Below, one piece after another: positions 1 through 8,132 of a DNA stretch of 58,976 nucleotides. The translations under genes were made by a program, and so were the position numbers. This DNA comes from Gammaproteobacteria bacterium (GTDB lineage Bacteria; Pseudomonadota; Gammaproteobacteria; Thiohalomonadales; Thiohalomonadaceae). The stretch spans positions 1 through 58,976 of the forward strand of contig JAPHSX010000039.1 of assembly GCA_026196575.1 (NCBI GenBank), written 5' to 3'. Every line of letters starts with the position of its first letter. The stretch's first letter is position 1. Under the pieces are notes generated by a model. That model saw only the letters and a list, made by a program, of their open reading frames with translations. It was not told where the DNA came from and made no database searches.

Positions 1-731
1 AGCTTGACCATCTTCAGGTTGGCCTCGGCCGACGTGCCGCCGATGACAATCGCCAGGTGGTAGGGGGGGCAGGCGGCGGTGCCCAGCAGCCGCAACTTGT
101 CGCGCAGGAACTGCATCATCCCTGCGGGGTTGAGTAGCGCCTTGCTCTCCTGGAAGAGGAAGGTCTTGTTGGCCGAGCCGCCCCCCTTGGTGATGAAGAG
201 GAACTGGTAGCTGTCGCCGTCGACCGCCTCGATCTCGATCTGCGCCGGCAGGTTGGTACCGGTGTTGACCTCCTCGTACATGGTGAGGGGGGCGATCTGC
301 GAGTAGCGCAGGTTGTCCTCGGCGTAGCTCTGGAAGATCCCCCTGGAGAGTGCCGCGCGATCCCCCTCGCTCCACACCCGCTGCCCCTTTTTCGCCATCA
401 CGATGGCGGTGCCGGTGTCCTGGCAGCCGGGGAGGATCATGCCGGCGGCGATGTTGGCGTTCTTCAGCAGCTCCAGGGCGACGAAGCGATCGTTGGCGCT
501 CGCCTCAGGGTCATCGAGGATGGCGCGCAGCTGTGCCAGGTGCGAGGCGCGGTAGAGGTGGGAGAGATCCTTTACCGCCTCGGCGGCGAGCAGGGTGAGG
601 GCGTCGGCGCCAACCTTGAGCACGGGCGTGCCGTCGCACTCAGTGACGGAGAGGTGCTCACGGCTCAACAGGCGGTAGCGGGTGGTCTCTTCGCCCAGCG
701 GGCAGGGGTCGGTGTAGCGAAACGGTTTCAT
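1..731 (-). CDS. fum: Class I fumarate hydratase, N-terminal part (runs off the window)
   Basis: Interconverts fumarate and malate with a [4Fe-4S] hydro-lyase centre in the cytoplasm. The visible 243 residues start at the ATG at 731 and stay open to the window edge, so the C-terminal half lies outside. Residues 101-107 read PGCQDTG and residues 220-224 read ACPPY. These are the two cysteine-containing motifs expected in the N-terminal domain of FumA/FumB-type enzymes (C103, C221), with the conserved KGGGSANK loop at 182-189. It is on the same strand as malate dehydrogenase, the Rnf complex and 2-oxoglutarate:ferredoxin oxidoreductase, although the 2.7-kb cyclase fusion sits between it and mdh. 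That grouping suits a TCA or reverse-TCA segment. The missing C-terminus prevents distinguishing FumA-type from related tartrate-dehydratase-type enzymes with full certainty. Confidence 0.93.
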   Translation of the reverse strand, partial: MKPFRYTDPCPLGEETTRYRLLSREHLSVTECDGTPVLKVGADALTLLAAEAVKDLSHLYRASHLAQLRAILDDPEASANDRFVALELLKNANIAAGMILPGCQDTGTAIVMAKKGQRVWSEGDRAALSRGIFQSYAEDNLRYSQIAPLTMYEEVNTGTNLPAQIEIEAVDGDSYQFLFITKGGGSANKTFLFQESKALLNPAGMMQFLRDKLRLLGTAACPPYHLAIVIGGTSAEANLKMVK

Positions 732-806
732 GCGAGTGGCCTGTGCAAAAGCGTAGCGGCCAATTATCACCAATCCGTGTTGGCAGGACAATTCCGGTGA
801 GGGTGT

Positions 807-3515
807 TCAGCCCCTGGCCGGGCGATGGCGCAGTGCGTCGAGCGTCTCCCGGTCGTAAATAATTTCGTGGAAATAGCGCCCCGCGACCACCGGGCACTCA
901 GCGACACGGTACGCCGGGTCATAGAGTTTTACCGGTGCCTTGCGAATAATCAGGCTGCTGGTTTTGCCGTTGGCCCCCGGCACCTTGATGGCGAAGAGGG
1001 TACTCTCCTGTTTGTCGGGCAGGGTGTTGAGGATGCGTTTGGGGGTGAGCTCCTTGTGCAGTTGCTCGAAAATTTCGGCCTCGATGAGGATGCCATCGAG
1101 GTTGTAGACCAGATCCTTTTGCGCCTTTTCACCGTGTCCCAGCGCGCGCTCCGAGGGTTGATAGACCTCCACCCGTGTCGGCGGGGCGGCCTGGCGCTCG
1201 CGCCAGTCACGCACGCTCCAGGCACAGGCGGAGAGGCGATCGGCGCGGTTGATGGCGGGGGAGATGGTGATCTTGTGATCGCCATCGAAGAGAAAGCGGG
1301 GAGGCTCGTTGCAATAGGCAATACCGATCCCCAGCTCCAGTTTTGGCAGGCCGTAGCAGAGCAGCTCCCTGTTCTGCCGGGCGACGATGTGCAGGATACC
1401 GGCGGCGAGGGCGCAGGCGCGGCTGGCGATAAGCGGTTGCTGCGCCGTGCCCAGATAATCGTTGAGGATGAGGATGATCGCATCCCCCTCAATAAAGACC
1501 TTCTCCGCACCGAACTGGTCGATCACCTCGTTGATGGGCGAGAAGAAATTGCGGTCGAAGTGGGTCGCCGGATTGAGGGCCAGCTGATTGAGGCGATCCG
1601 TCACCTCGGTGGAGCCGCGCAGGTCGGCCTTGATAATGATATGCGAGCGGATCGCCGTCGGCTCACGCCCCTTTTCGGTGGCGAGGACGAACTCATAGAG
1701 GGTGTAGTTGGCGCGCGAGGTCTGCAGCGTCTTTTCATCCTGCCGCAGTTTGATCTGGCTGGCCGCCCGGTGGAATTTGTAGAGCAGCAACAGGTCGCGG
1801 CGATAGCGCGAGAAGTCGCGGATCAGGGTCGCCAGATGGCGTTGTAGCAGCGCCTCGCCCTCTGTGTTGAGCGCCTCCCAGCGTTGCACCAGCTCATCGC
1901 CATTGATCCCGCGACCGACCATTTCCAGGCGTTGCAATAACTCCTTTTTGTTGCCGCACTCGAGCAGCAGCGTCACCAGGGCGGTGGGACTGATGTCGCT
2001 GCTACTTTTCTGCAGCAGTGGGCGCGCCTCGTGGATTGCGGCCAGCCAGCGGGCGAAGCCGGCCTGGCGCAGACGGGCAATGAGCTGCTTTGCCAGCCGC
2101 CGCTGAAAGTGCAGATGGGTGCGGTAGATGCGGAATTGGCGCCACTCCCTGATGCGGCCTGTTTTTGCGATCTTGTTGCGGGTCCACTGTTGTTCAAGGA
2201 GCAGGAGGGCGTTGGCCGGATGCATCAGCACCGAGGGGCGCGACAGGATCTCGGCGGTGGTGTTGCCGCTATCAAACTCGCGGCTGCCGGGCTCCCAGCC
2301 ACTCTCACGCACATCCTCATCGGCAACCAGGTGCAGATGGTCATGCAGTACGTCATCAAGGGCACGGTCGAGCTGCAGGAAGCTCATGGCGGCGTACTTG
2401 CCATGACCAAACAGCAGGTAGTGCTGGAACTGGATCTGCTCGACATCCGGGGCACCGGAGGTGACCAGCGGCGAGCGCATCAGCTCCATGGCGAAGGAGC
2501 GTTCCTTGCCAAGAAAACCCCTGATCCCCTTCTCCAGATTGGGCAGCTGGTTTTCGACCAGGCCATTGAGCAGCCGCTGGTTAACCGTGGCGATGATCGC
2601 TTCCTGATGGCGAAACAGCTCCTTGACATAGTGGCTGTCCTGGTTGCCGCCCAGGCCGCGCTTGTGATGCTCCTGCACCGTCTCCTTGGTCTTGCGCACC
2701 CGCGCCACAACACAGTTGGTGACCTCGTCGTGGATAAACTTGATGAGCGCAATATAGAACAGGTCGATCCGCTGTGGCTCGCCGCTCGACTTGGCCTTGT
2801 GCAGGGCATCCTGATGCAGCGCAAGGAAAGACTTTTTTAGCGGGGTGAACAGTGTGGCGGGTAGCGGTGACCGTGGCGCCCCCTGCCTGATAGCGGTGAT
2901 TGCGCTGTTGACCAGTTGCTGTACCAGAACAGCGGCCTGCCGACAAAATTCCGCACTGAGGTGGACGTCGATGTGGATATTGTCCACGCCGCGTGGCAGG
3001 GGCGAGAGATCGAGCTTGGCGCCGGTGGCACGCAACAGCGCCACCTTACTGGTGATGCGGACAGCGCCACTCGACAGCACCTGTACAAGCAGTAGCAGGC
3101 CGCCCATCAAGGCGAGGTCGGCAACACCGGTATTGAGGGTGAACACGTTGTAAAGCTGGAGTTCGACGGTGCCCTGGACATGGCCGCGCAACACATAGTC
3201 GAGGGTGTAGGAGAGGAGGCCGCCAGCCGCCAGCTGCAGGCCAAGGATGGTGCGCAGGGTGATGAAGTGGAACAGGGTGTGCCAACGGGCGATGAGCAGC
3301 AGCATGGTAACCATGCCGCCAAGCAGCATCCAGAATGGGCTGTTGAGCAGTGCGGCATTCAGTTGCGCTGCGGTGATGCCGCTGTTCTGCGCCACCACCA
3401 GGGTCATTTCCCCCTTTACCCAATGGATGTTTTCGCTTAGTTGGCTGAGGTGGAGGAGATATTTGCTGAGCTGATCGAGCAGGATAACGGCAACAGAAAT
3501 CCAGATGACTCGCAT
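807..3515 (-). CDS. Fusion of LspA-like membrane domain and class III adenylate/guanylate cyclase
   Basis: The ATG at 3515 is preferred over a GTG at 3542 because GGGGA lies about 10 nt upstream; this gives 902 residues. The N-terminus (about 1-155) is hydrophobic and follows the signal peptidase II pattern: DQLSKYLL near 14, a GG...LD...GHV block near 98-113, and NTGVADLAL near 128-136. In LspA the active site is one Asp after the G-x-V block (VVDF) and one in the FxxAD motif. Here the first is replaced (HVQGT) while the second is kept, so peptidase activity is doubtful. A long helical middle of unknown function (about 160-610) follows. The C-terminal 624-790 region looks like a class III cyclase, with metal-site Asp in KADLRGST and EGDAII and the N...R pair in INRADRL. 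The catalytic-type residues are thus present. It probably makes a cyclic nucleotide at the inner membrane; the input signal is unknown. Confidence 0.78.
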   Translation of the reverse strand: MRVIWISVAVILLDQLSKYLLHLSQLSENIHWVKGEMTLVVAQNSGITAAQLNAALLNSPFWMLLGGMVTMLLLIARWHTLFHFITLRTILGLQLAAGGLLSYTLDYVLRGHVQGTVELQLYNVFTLNTGVADLALMGGLLLLVQVLSSGAVRITSKVALLRATGAKLDLSPLPRGVDNIHIDVHLSAEFCRQAAVLVQQLVNSAITAIRQGAPRSPLPATLFTPLKKSFLALHQDALHKAKSSGEPQRIDLFYIALIKFIHDEVTNCVVARVRKTKETVQEHHKRGLGGNQDSHYVKELFRHQEAIIATVNQRLLNGLVENQLPNLEKGIRGFLGKERSFAMELMRSPLVTSGAPDVEQIQFQHYLLFGHGKYAAMSFLQLDRALDDVLHDHLHLVADEDVRESGWEPGSREFDSGNTTAEILSRPSVLMHPANALLLLEQQWTRNKIAKTGRIREWRQFRIYRTHLHFQRRLAKQLIARLRQAGFARWLAAIHEARPLLQKSSSDISPTALVTLLLECGNKKELLQRLEMVGRGINGDELVQRWEALNTEGEALLQRHLATLIRDFSRYRRDLLLLYKFHRAASQIKLRQDEKTLQTSRANYTLYEFVLATEKGREPTAIRSHIIIKADLRGSTEVTDRLNQLALNPATHFDRNFFSPINEVIDQFGAEKVFIEGDAIILILNDYLGTAQQPLIASRACALAAGILHIVARQNRELLCYGLPKLELGIGIAYCNEPPRFLFDGDHKITISPAINRADRLSACAWSVRDWRERQAAPPTRVEVYQPSERALGHGEKAQKDLVYNLDGILIEAEIFEQLHKELTPKRILNTLPDKQESTLFAIKVPGANGKTSSLIIRKAPVKLYDPAYRVAECPVVAGRYFHEIIYDRETLDALRHRPARG

Positions 3516-3640
3516 GGTGTCAGGTATCCCCGGGTAGATCACGGCGCCGATGGCATAGGCGTTATTTTTGTGTGGATTTTACCTCATCAGGGGCGCCGGA
3601 ACCAGTAACGTGAATGAGGCGGTGGCCGGTTAACAGCGGG

Positions 3641-4576
3641 TTAAATACCGCTGTTGTGGGCGCTGACGATCACCGCGCGGGCGGTTTCGGCCAGTGCCTC
3701 GCGCTCACTCTCGTCGAGAGAGGCCTGCAGCACACGCTCCATGCCGTTGGCACCGATCACCACCGGTACCCCGAGAAAGTAGCCGGTGACGCCGTACTCG
3801 CCCTCGCACAGGGCGGAGCAGGAGATCACCCGCTTCTTGTCCCCCAGATAGGCCTCAATCATCTCCATAATCGAGCCGGCGGAGCTGAAGTAGGCGCTGC
3901 CGTTACCCAGCAGGTTGACGATCTCGGTACCGGCCTCCTTGGTGCGCTGCACGATGGCGTCGATCTGGGCATCGCTCAACAGGTCGGTAATGGCGATGCC
4001 GGCGACGCTGGCGGTGCTCACCAGTGGCACCATGGTGGGGCCGTGGCCACCGATCACCATGCAGGAGACATCCTTCACCGAGAGGCCGGTCTCGGCGGCG
4101 ATAAAGCTCTGGAAGCGGCCGGTATCGAGGGCGCCGGAGAGGCCGACGACGCGGTTTTTGGGCAGACCGGAGACCTTGTGAAAGACATAGGCCATGGTGT
4201 CGACCGGATTGGTGGCGACGATGACGAAGGCGCCGGGGCAGTGGGCCTTAATCTGCCTGGCCACCCCCTGAACGATCTCGATGTTGATCAGTAGCAGATC
4301 CTCGCGCGACATGTTGGGCCTGCGCGGTATCCCGGCGGTGACCACCACCACGTCGGCGTCGCTGATCTCGGCATAGTCGCTGGTGGCGCGCAGCGTCACA
4401 TCGGCATTGATGTGCGGGCGCAGCTGATCGATGTCGAGGGTCTTGCCCCTGACCGGGTTGAGGAATTCGGGCAGATCCACCAGGGTGACATCACCCAGCT
4501 CCCGCTGGGTCGACATGAGGGCGATGATGCCGCCGATCTGCCCGCCGCCGATGACGGCGATCTTCTTTCTTTGCAT
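3641..4576 (-). CDS. mdh: Malate dehydrogenase (LDH-like type)
   Basis: NAD-dependent malate/oxaloacetate interconversion in the cytoplasm; 311 residues, normal for the LDH-like MDH class. The N-terminus has a Rossmann nucleotide loop (IGGGQIGG, residues 9-16) followed by the acidic end of the second strand. The substrate loop IPRRPNMSR carries the arginines that select dicarboxylates, and the catalytic His is in GGHGPTMVP. The gene starts in a TAATG overlap with the stop of the small Cys-rich gene upstream, so it is probably co-transcribed with rnfA. Its position at the end of the kor-rnf run links malate/oxaloacetate turnover to the NADH produced or used by Rnf. About 100 nt separate it from the downstream cyclase fusion, with no clear terminator. 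Confidence 0.95.
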   Translation of the reverse strand: MQRKKIAVIGGGQIGGIIALMSTQRELGDVTLVDLPEFLNPVRGKTLDIDQLRPHINADVTLRATSDYAEISDADVVVVTAGIPRRPNMSREDLLLINIEIVQGVARQIKAHCPGAFVIVATNPVDTMAYVFHKVSGLPKNRVVGLSGALDTGRFQSFIAAETGLSVKDVSCMVIGGHGPTMVPLVSTASVAGIAITDLLSDAQIDAIVQRTKEAGTEIVNLLGNGSAYFSSAGSIMEMIEAYLGDKKRVISCSALCEGEYGVTGYFLGVPVVIGANGMERVLQASLDESEREALAETARAVIVSAHNSGI

Positions 4577-4809
4577 TATTCTTCTCCGGGGGTGCGTTCA
4601 CTGGAGGCCCGCGGCGTGAGTGGCACGCGGCGCTCGCTGGTGGCGCAGGATGAGTCTTTGGAGCTGCCGCCGCAGCTGCCCCCCTGGCAGCCTCCGCAAC
4701 CGGGGCGAAAGTCTCCCTGTTCGGGGTCGGCACGCCTGAGCCAGAGCTGGAATGCGATCCAGACGGCGCAGAGCAGGGTAAAGCCAATGAGTGCCAGTAG
4801 ATGGGTCAT
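4576..4809 (-). CDS. Small Cys-rich single-pass membrane protein (NqrM-like position and pattern)
   Basis: A 77-residue protein with one N-terminal transmembrane helix (about 3-23, rich in Leu/Ala/Trp), then a glycine-cysteine segment (CGGCQGGSCGG near 38-48 and another Cys near 55) and a polar Ser/Arg/Glu tail. The arrangement resembles NqrM-type factors, short membrane proteins with a cysteine cluster proposed to deliver iron to Nqr/Rnf-family pumps. It lies directly after rnfA and overlaps the mdh start codon by one base. Function as a maturation factor for the Fe site between RnfA and RnfE is an inference from the membrane-Cys pattern and the neighbourhood. The protein is too short to assign firmly and could be another FeoB-associated Cys-rich type. 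Confidence 0.6.
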   Translation of the reverse strand: MTHLLALIGFTLLCAVWIAFQLWLRRADPEQGDFRPGCGGCQGGSCGGSSKDSSCATSERRVPLTPRASSERTPGEE

Positions 4810-4842
4810 GAATGCGTTTGGGGTTATGAAGCAGGCGATACC

Positions 4843-5421
4843 TTACGTGGAACTGAACAATCCGGCAAATCCCATGAAGGCCATGGAGAGAATTCCGGCG
4901 ATGATGAGGTTAAAGGCGGTGCCGCGTACCAGCGCCGGCACCTCGCCGATCTCGGTCTCCTCGCGAATTCCCGCCATCAATACCATTGCTAGGGTGAAGC
5001 CGGCACCGGCACCGAGGGCGAAGGTGAGCCCCTCCAGCAGGCCGTAGCCGCGGTTGGTGGCGAAGATCGCCAGGCCGAGGATGGCGCAGTTGGTGGTGAT
5101 GAGCGGCAGAAAGATCCCCAGCGATTGGAACAGGGAGGGGCTCAGCTTTTTGATCGCCATCTCGATGAACTGCACGGTGGAGGCAATGACCACGATAAAG
5201 CTGATGAGGCGCAAATAGGGGGCGTGGGTCAGCACATAGGTGTTGAGCACCCAGGCACAGAGCGCCGTGATCACCAGCACGAAGGTGGTCGCCAGCCCCA
5301 GACGGAACGAGGTCTCCAGCCGCCCCGAGACGCCAAGGAAGGGGCAGAGGCCGAGAAAGTAGGCCAGCACGAAGTTGTTGACCAGCAGCGTTGAGATGAA
5401 GATCCAGAGCAGGTTGTCCAC
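4843..5421 (-). CDS. rnfA: Rnf electron transport complex subunit A
   Basis: Six-helix inner-membrane subunit of the ferredoxin:NAD oxidoreductase (Rnf), homologous to NqrE. The 192 residues match the usual length. The N-terminal FVLAYFLGLCPFLGVS segment carries one of the two half-channel cysteines that, with RnfE, bind the intramembrane iron; the second conserved segment is PLITTNCAILG. It is last of the rnf genes here, after rnfE, whereas the common order begins with rnfA. A 132-nt gap with a perfect 30-bp inverted repeat separates it from rnfE, so its transcript may be processed separately. Downstream, 33 nt away, is the small Cys-rich membrane protein. Confidence 0.95.
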   Translation of the reverse strand: MDNLLWIFISTLLVNNFVLAYFLGLCPFLGVSGRLETSFRLGLATTFVLVITALCAWVLNTYVLTHAPYLRLISFIVVIASTVQFIEMAIKKLSPSLFQSLGIFLPLITTNCAILGLAIFATNRGYGLLEGLTFALGAGAGFTLAMVLMAGIREETEIGEVPALVRGTAFNLIIAGILSMAFMGFAGLFSST

Positions 5422-5439
5422 GATGTCATCACCTCAACT

Positions 5440-5508
5440 GTAGGATGGGCAAAGCGCAGCGTGCCCATCGGCGCCCTTGATGGGCACGCTGCGCTTTGCC
5501 CATCCTAC
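5440..5508. repeat. REP-like perfect inverted repeat between rnfE and rnfA
   Basis: Two 30-nt arms (5440-5469 and 5479-5508) are exact reverse complements around a 9-nt spacer. The arm begins GTAGGATGGGCAAAGCGCAG. Arms of this kind (GGATGGGCAAAGCGCAGCG) recur as interspersed palindromes in many gammaproteobacterial genomes, so this is most likely one copy of a REP/MITE-like family. Inside the rnf transcript it would fold into a very stable hairpin between rnfE and rnfA. Confidence 0.9.
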
Positions 5509-5553
5509 GTTCTGTGGTCCCATTGGCTCGGTGGCCAATCAATTGAATTTCCA

Positions 5554-6210
5554 TTACCGGTTTCCCGCCTGCTGTTCAGCCACCTGGGCCAGAAATTCAC
5601 GCTTGCGCTCGGTGACCCAGTTGAAGATCAGCAGCAGCAGGCCGAGGGTGAGAAAGCCGCCGGGGGGGAGGATCATGATCACCCACGGCTCGAAGTGATC
5701 GCCAAACAGGGCGAGGCCGAAGAGCTTCCCCTCACCGAGGATTTCGCGCACCGAACCGAGGGCAAAGAGGGCAAGCATGAAGCCGCTGGCCATGCCGATG
5801 GCATCCATCAGCGCGAACTTCACGGTATGTTTGGAGGCGAAGGCCTCCTGGCGGCCGAGGATCATGCAGTTGGCGACGATGAGCGGGAGGAAGGCGCCCA
5901 ACTCCTTGTGTGCCGCCGGCAGCAGCGCCAGCAGGGTGTAGTCGGCCACGGTGACGAAGGTGGCGATGATGATCACATAGACCGAGATCCGCACCGGCCT
6001 GGGGATCCACTGGCGCAGTGCGGAGACCAGAAGGCTGGAGCCCACCAGCACGAAGAAGGTGGCCAGCCCCATCACCACGGCGTTAAACGCCGAGTTGGTG
6101 ACGGCCAGCATCGGACACATCCCCAGCACCTGCACGAAGACCGGGTTGTCGCGCCACAGTCCCTTGAGCAGCTCGTCGTAGGCCGTTGGTTTATTTGAGT
6201 GTGTTGCCAT
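5554..6210 (-). CDS. rnfE: Rnf electron transport complex subunit E
   Basis: Inner-membrane subunit homologous to NqrD, inverted-topology partner of RnfA around the intramembrane Fe centre. The 218-residue product has six predicted helices. The LGMCPMLAVTNSA block near 29-41 and PLIVANCMILGRQEAF near 109-124 hold the conserved cysteines. The start overlaps the 3' end of rnfG by 20 nt, consistent with translational coupling. The last about 20 residues are polar (TERKREF...), as expected for a cytoplasmic tail. Confidence 0.95.
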   Translation of the reverse strand: MATHSNKPTAYDELLKGLWRDNPVFVQVLGMCPMLAVTNSAFNAVVMGLATFFVLVGSSLLVSALRQWIPRPVRISVYVIIIATFVTVADYTLLALLPAAHKELGAFLPLIVANCMILGRQEAFASKHTVKFALMDAIGMASGFMLALFALGSVREILGEGKLFGLALFGDHFEPWVIMILPPGGFLTLGLLLLIFNWVTERKREFLAQVAEQQAGNR

Positions 6211-6877
6211 GGTTCACTCTCTCAATCTGTTTCTCAAGGGCAGGTGGCGTGCCAGACAATTTTTCGCCCCAAAAGGCATGTGCCTCGTTCATGATCCGTA
6301 CCACCGCCTTGGAGGAGATGGTGGCCCCGGTGATGGCATCGATCTCGTTCTCCCTGGCCTTGGTGCCCCTCTTTACCGCGATGATCTGCGGCTCCATCAC
6401 CAGGTCGTCGAAGTTGGCGACGAAGGCCGCATCCTTGTAGATCTTGTCGCCAAGACCGGGTGTCTCGCGGGAGTCGAGGATCCACATCCCCACCATCTTG
6501 CGCGCCGCCGGATCATAACCGTAGAGCACGCTGATGGTGTCCTGGAAGCCGGGCCCAGCATTGGCAATGGCGTAGCCGATGAAGCGCCCCTCGGCATCAT
6601 AACCGCCATAGAGGGTGTTCTCATCGTCCCTGGCGTCAGCGGGCAGCACTACCAGCGTCTTGCCATCGAAGCGCAGTTTCTGCATCTGCGTCACCCCCGG
6701 CAGCACGCGGAACACCGCCTCACGCAGCTCGCGCGCCTTGTTCGCGGCGATGGTGTCGAAGGTGGCCAGGTAGATGGTGATGAGGATGAGACCGGAGATG
6801 AAACCGGCAATGCTCAGCGTCGCCACCAGGGTGGCGGAGCCGGGTTCTTTTTCCATCATTGGCAGTTGCGTACTCAT
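6191..6877 (-). CDS. rnfG: Rnf electron transport complex subunit G (covalent FMN)
   Basis: The 228-residue start at 6877 is chosen because its ATG overlaps the rnfD stop as ATGA; a longer reading to 7039 lies wholly inside rnfD in another frame. There is one N-terminal transmembrane helix (about 16-38), and the rest is a periplasmic FMN-binding domain. The flavinylation motif is DAITGATISS at 180-189, so FMN should be attached to T186. RnfG relays electrons on the outer face of the membrane between RnfD and the other subunits. Confidence 0.95.
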   Translation of the reverse strand: MSTQLPMMEKEPGSATLVATLSIAGFISGLILITIYLATFDTIAANKARELREAVFRVLPGVTQMQKLRFDGKTLVVLPADARDDENTLYGGYDAEGRFIGYAIANAGPGFQDTISVLYGYDPAARKMVGMWILDSRETPGLGDKIYKDAAFVANFDDLVMEPQIIAVKRGTKARENEIDAITGATISSKAVVRIMNEAHAFWGEKLSGTPPALEKQIERVNHGNTLK

Positions 6878-7896
6878 TTTGCCACCTTGCCCCTGCCGAA
6901 TACCCGCGGCTGGCTCCAGCGATCGATGAGTGGGGTGGCGGCGTTCATCAGCAGGATGGCGTACATCATCCCCTCGGGGAATCCGCCGAAGACCCTGATC
7001 AGCACAACGAGGAAACCGATGCCGATGGCGAAGAGCCACGTCCCCTTTGGCGTTACCGGCGAGGTGACCGGATCGGTCGCCATAAAGAGTGCCCCCAGCA
7101 ACATGCCGCCGGAGAGGAGGGTGAAGGGGGCCGAGGGGTAGCGCCCGGGGTCTACCCCATAGAGGATGGCGGAGAAGAGGGCGGCGCTAAGGAAGATCCC
7201 CGCCGGAACGCGCCAGTCGAGGCCACGGCGCAGAAGCAGGTAGAGACCGCCCAGCAACAGCAGCAGGGCGCTGGTCTCGCCCAGCGAACCACCGGTGTTG
7301 CCGATAAGCAGATCCCACAGCGGTGTGGCCTGCTGCTCGAACTTCATCTGCCCCAACGGGGTGGCGGCGGAGAGGGCATCGACTGGCGGCGCCTGCATGA
7401 AGGGGGCGGCGAGGTTGCTGACGTGCACGGTGAAAAACTGTGCTGGCCCCTGCTGTACCGTCCAGGTGGTCATGGCGATGGGGAAGGTGGCGAGGAGGAA
7501 GGCGCGCCCCACCAGCGCCGGATTAAATAGGTTGGCCCCGAGGCCGCCCCAGATGAGTTTGCCGATGCCGATCGCCACTACGCCGCCAACAAAGGCCATC
7601 CACAGCGGCAGCGCCGGGGGCAGGGTGAGCCCCAGCAGCAGCCCGGTCAGTGCCGCGCTGTTGTCGCGCAGGGTGACGACGCGCCTCTCCCTCGGGGTGA
7701 AGGCCCACTCGGTCAGCACCGCCCCGGCGATGGCGGCAAGCAGCACCAGCAGCGCGGCCAGGCCGAAGTACCAGAGGGCACCCAGGGTGGCCGGCAACAG
7801 CGCCAGCCAGACGTCGCGCATCGCCGTCGGGGTAGTCAACCCCTGACGCAGTAGCGGGGCCGGTTGCAGCAGCAGTTTGGGTTCGTTTTTCTTCAT
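6874..7896 (-). CDS. rnfD: Rnf electron transport complex subunit D (covalent FMN)
   Basis: NqrB-like inner-membrane subunit of 340 residues with about ten helices. The start at 7896 (MKKNEPKLLL) fits the family; the upstream extension to 7965 would read through the tandem repeats. The likely FMN site is DALSAATPL (T179), a slightly altered form of the usual SGAT motif (second position Ala instead of Gly). RnfD is the main ion-translocation candidate. It is separated from rnfC by about 236 nt filled by 78-bp tandem repeats, unusual inside an rnf operon. Confidence 0.94.
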   Translation of the reverse strand: MKKNEPKLLLQPAPLLRQGLTTPTAMRDVWLALLPATLGALWYFGLAALLVLLAAIAGAVLTEWAFTPRERRVVTLRDNSAALTGLLLGLTLPPALPLWMAFVGGVVAIGIGKLIWGGLGANLFNPALVGRAFLLATFPIAMTTWTVQQGPAQFFTVHVSNLAAPFMQAPPVDALSAATPLGQMKFEQQATPLWDLLIGNTGGSLGETSALLLLLGGLYLLLRRGLDWRVPAGIFLSAALFSAILYGVDPGRYPSAPFTLLSGGMLLGALFMATDPVTSPVTPKGTWLFAIGIGFLVVLIRVFGGFPEGMMYAILLMNAATPLIDRWSQPRVFGRGKVAK

Positions 7897-7913
7897 AAAC
7901 CTGTCATATAGTT

Positions 7914-8129
7914 TTGTGGGAGCGGCGTCTCGCCGCGAAATCGGCCCGAGACGGGCCTTCCACATTCAGTTCGAAATCATCTCATATCGTCTTGTGGGAG
8001 CGGCGTTTCGCCGCGAAATCGGCCCGAGACGGGCCTCCCACATTCAGTTCGAAATCATCTCATATCGTCTTGTGGGAGTGGCGTCTCGCCGCGAAATCGG
8101 CCCGAGACGGGCCTCCCACATTCAGTTCG
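7914..8129. repeat. Tandem repeat, 78-bp unit, about 2.8 copies, each with REP-like dyad
   Basis: Copies begin at 7914, 7992 and 8070 (exact period 78) and differ at only a few bases. The third stops near 8129. Each copy starts TTGTGGGAGCGGCGT and contains nested inverted repeats: TGTGGGAG with CTCCCACA, GCGGCG with CGCCGC, and GGCCCG with CGGGCC. This is the same style as the GTGGGAGCGG REP elements of pseudomonads. The unit is a multiple of three, which creates an artefactual open frame. It fills the rnfC-rnfD gap and would fold into serial hairpins in the transcript. Confidence 0.93.
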
Positions 8130-8132
8130 TAG

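Noticed and set aside
3513-3542. GTG start for the cyclase fusion at 3542
   Set aside because: The ATG at 3515 has a better ribosome site, and the extra nine residues match nothing.
7914-8129. Possible CRISPR array
   Set aside because: The copies are directly abutting with no unique spacers, so it is a tandem repeat and not an array.
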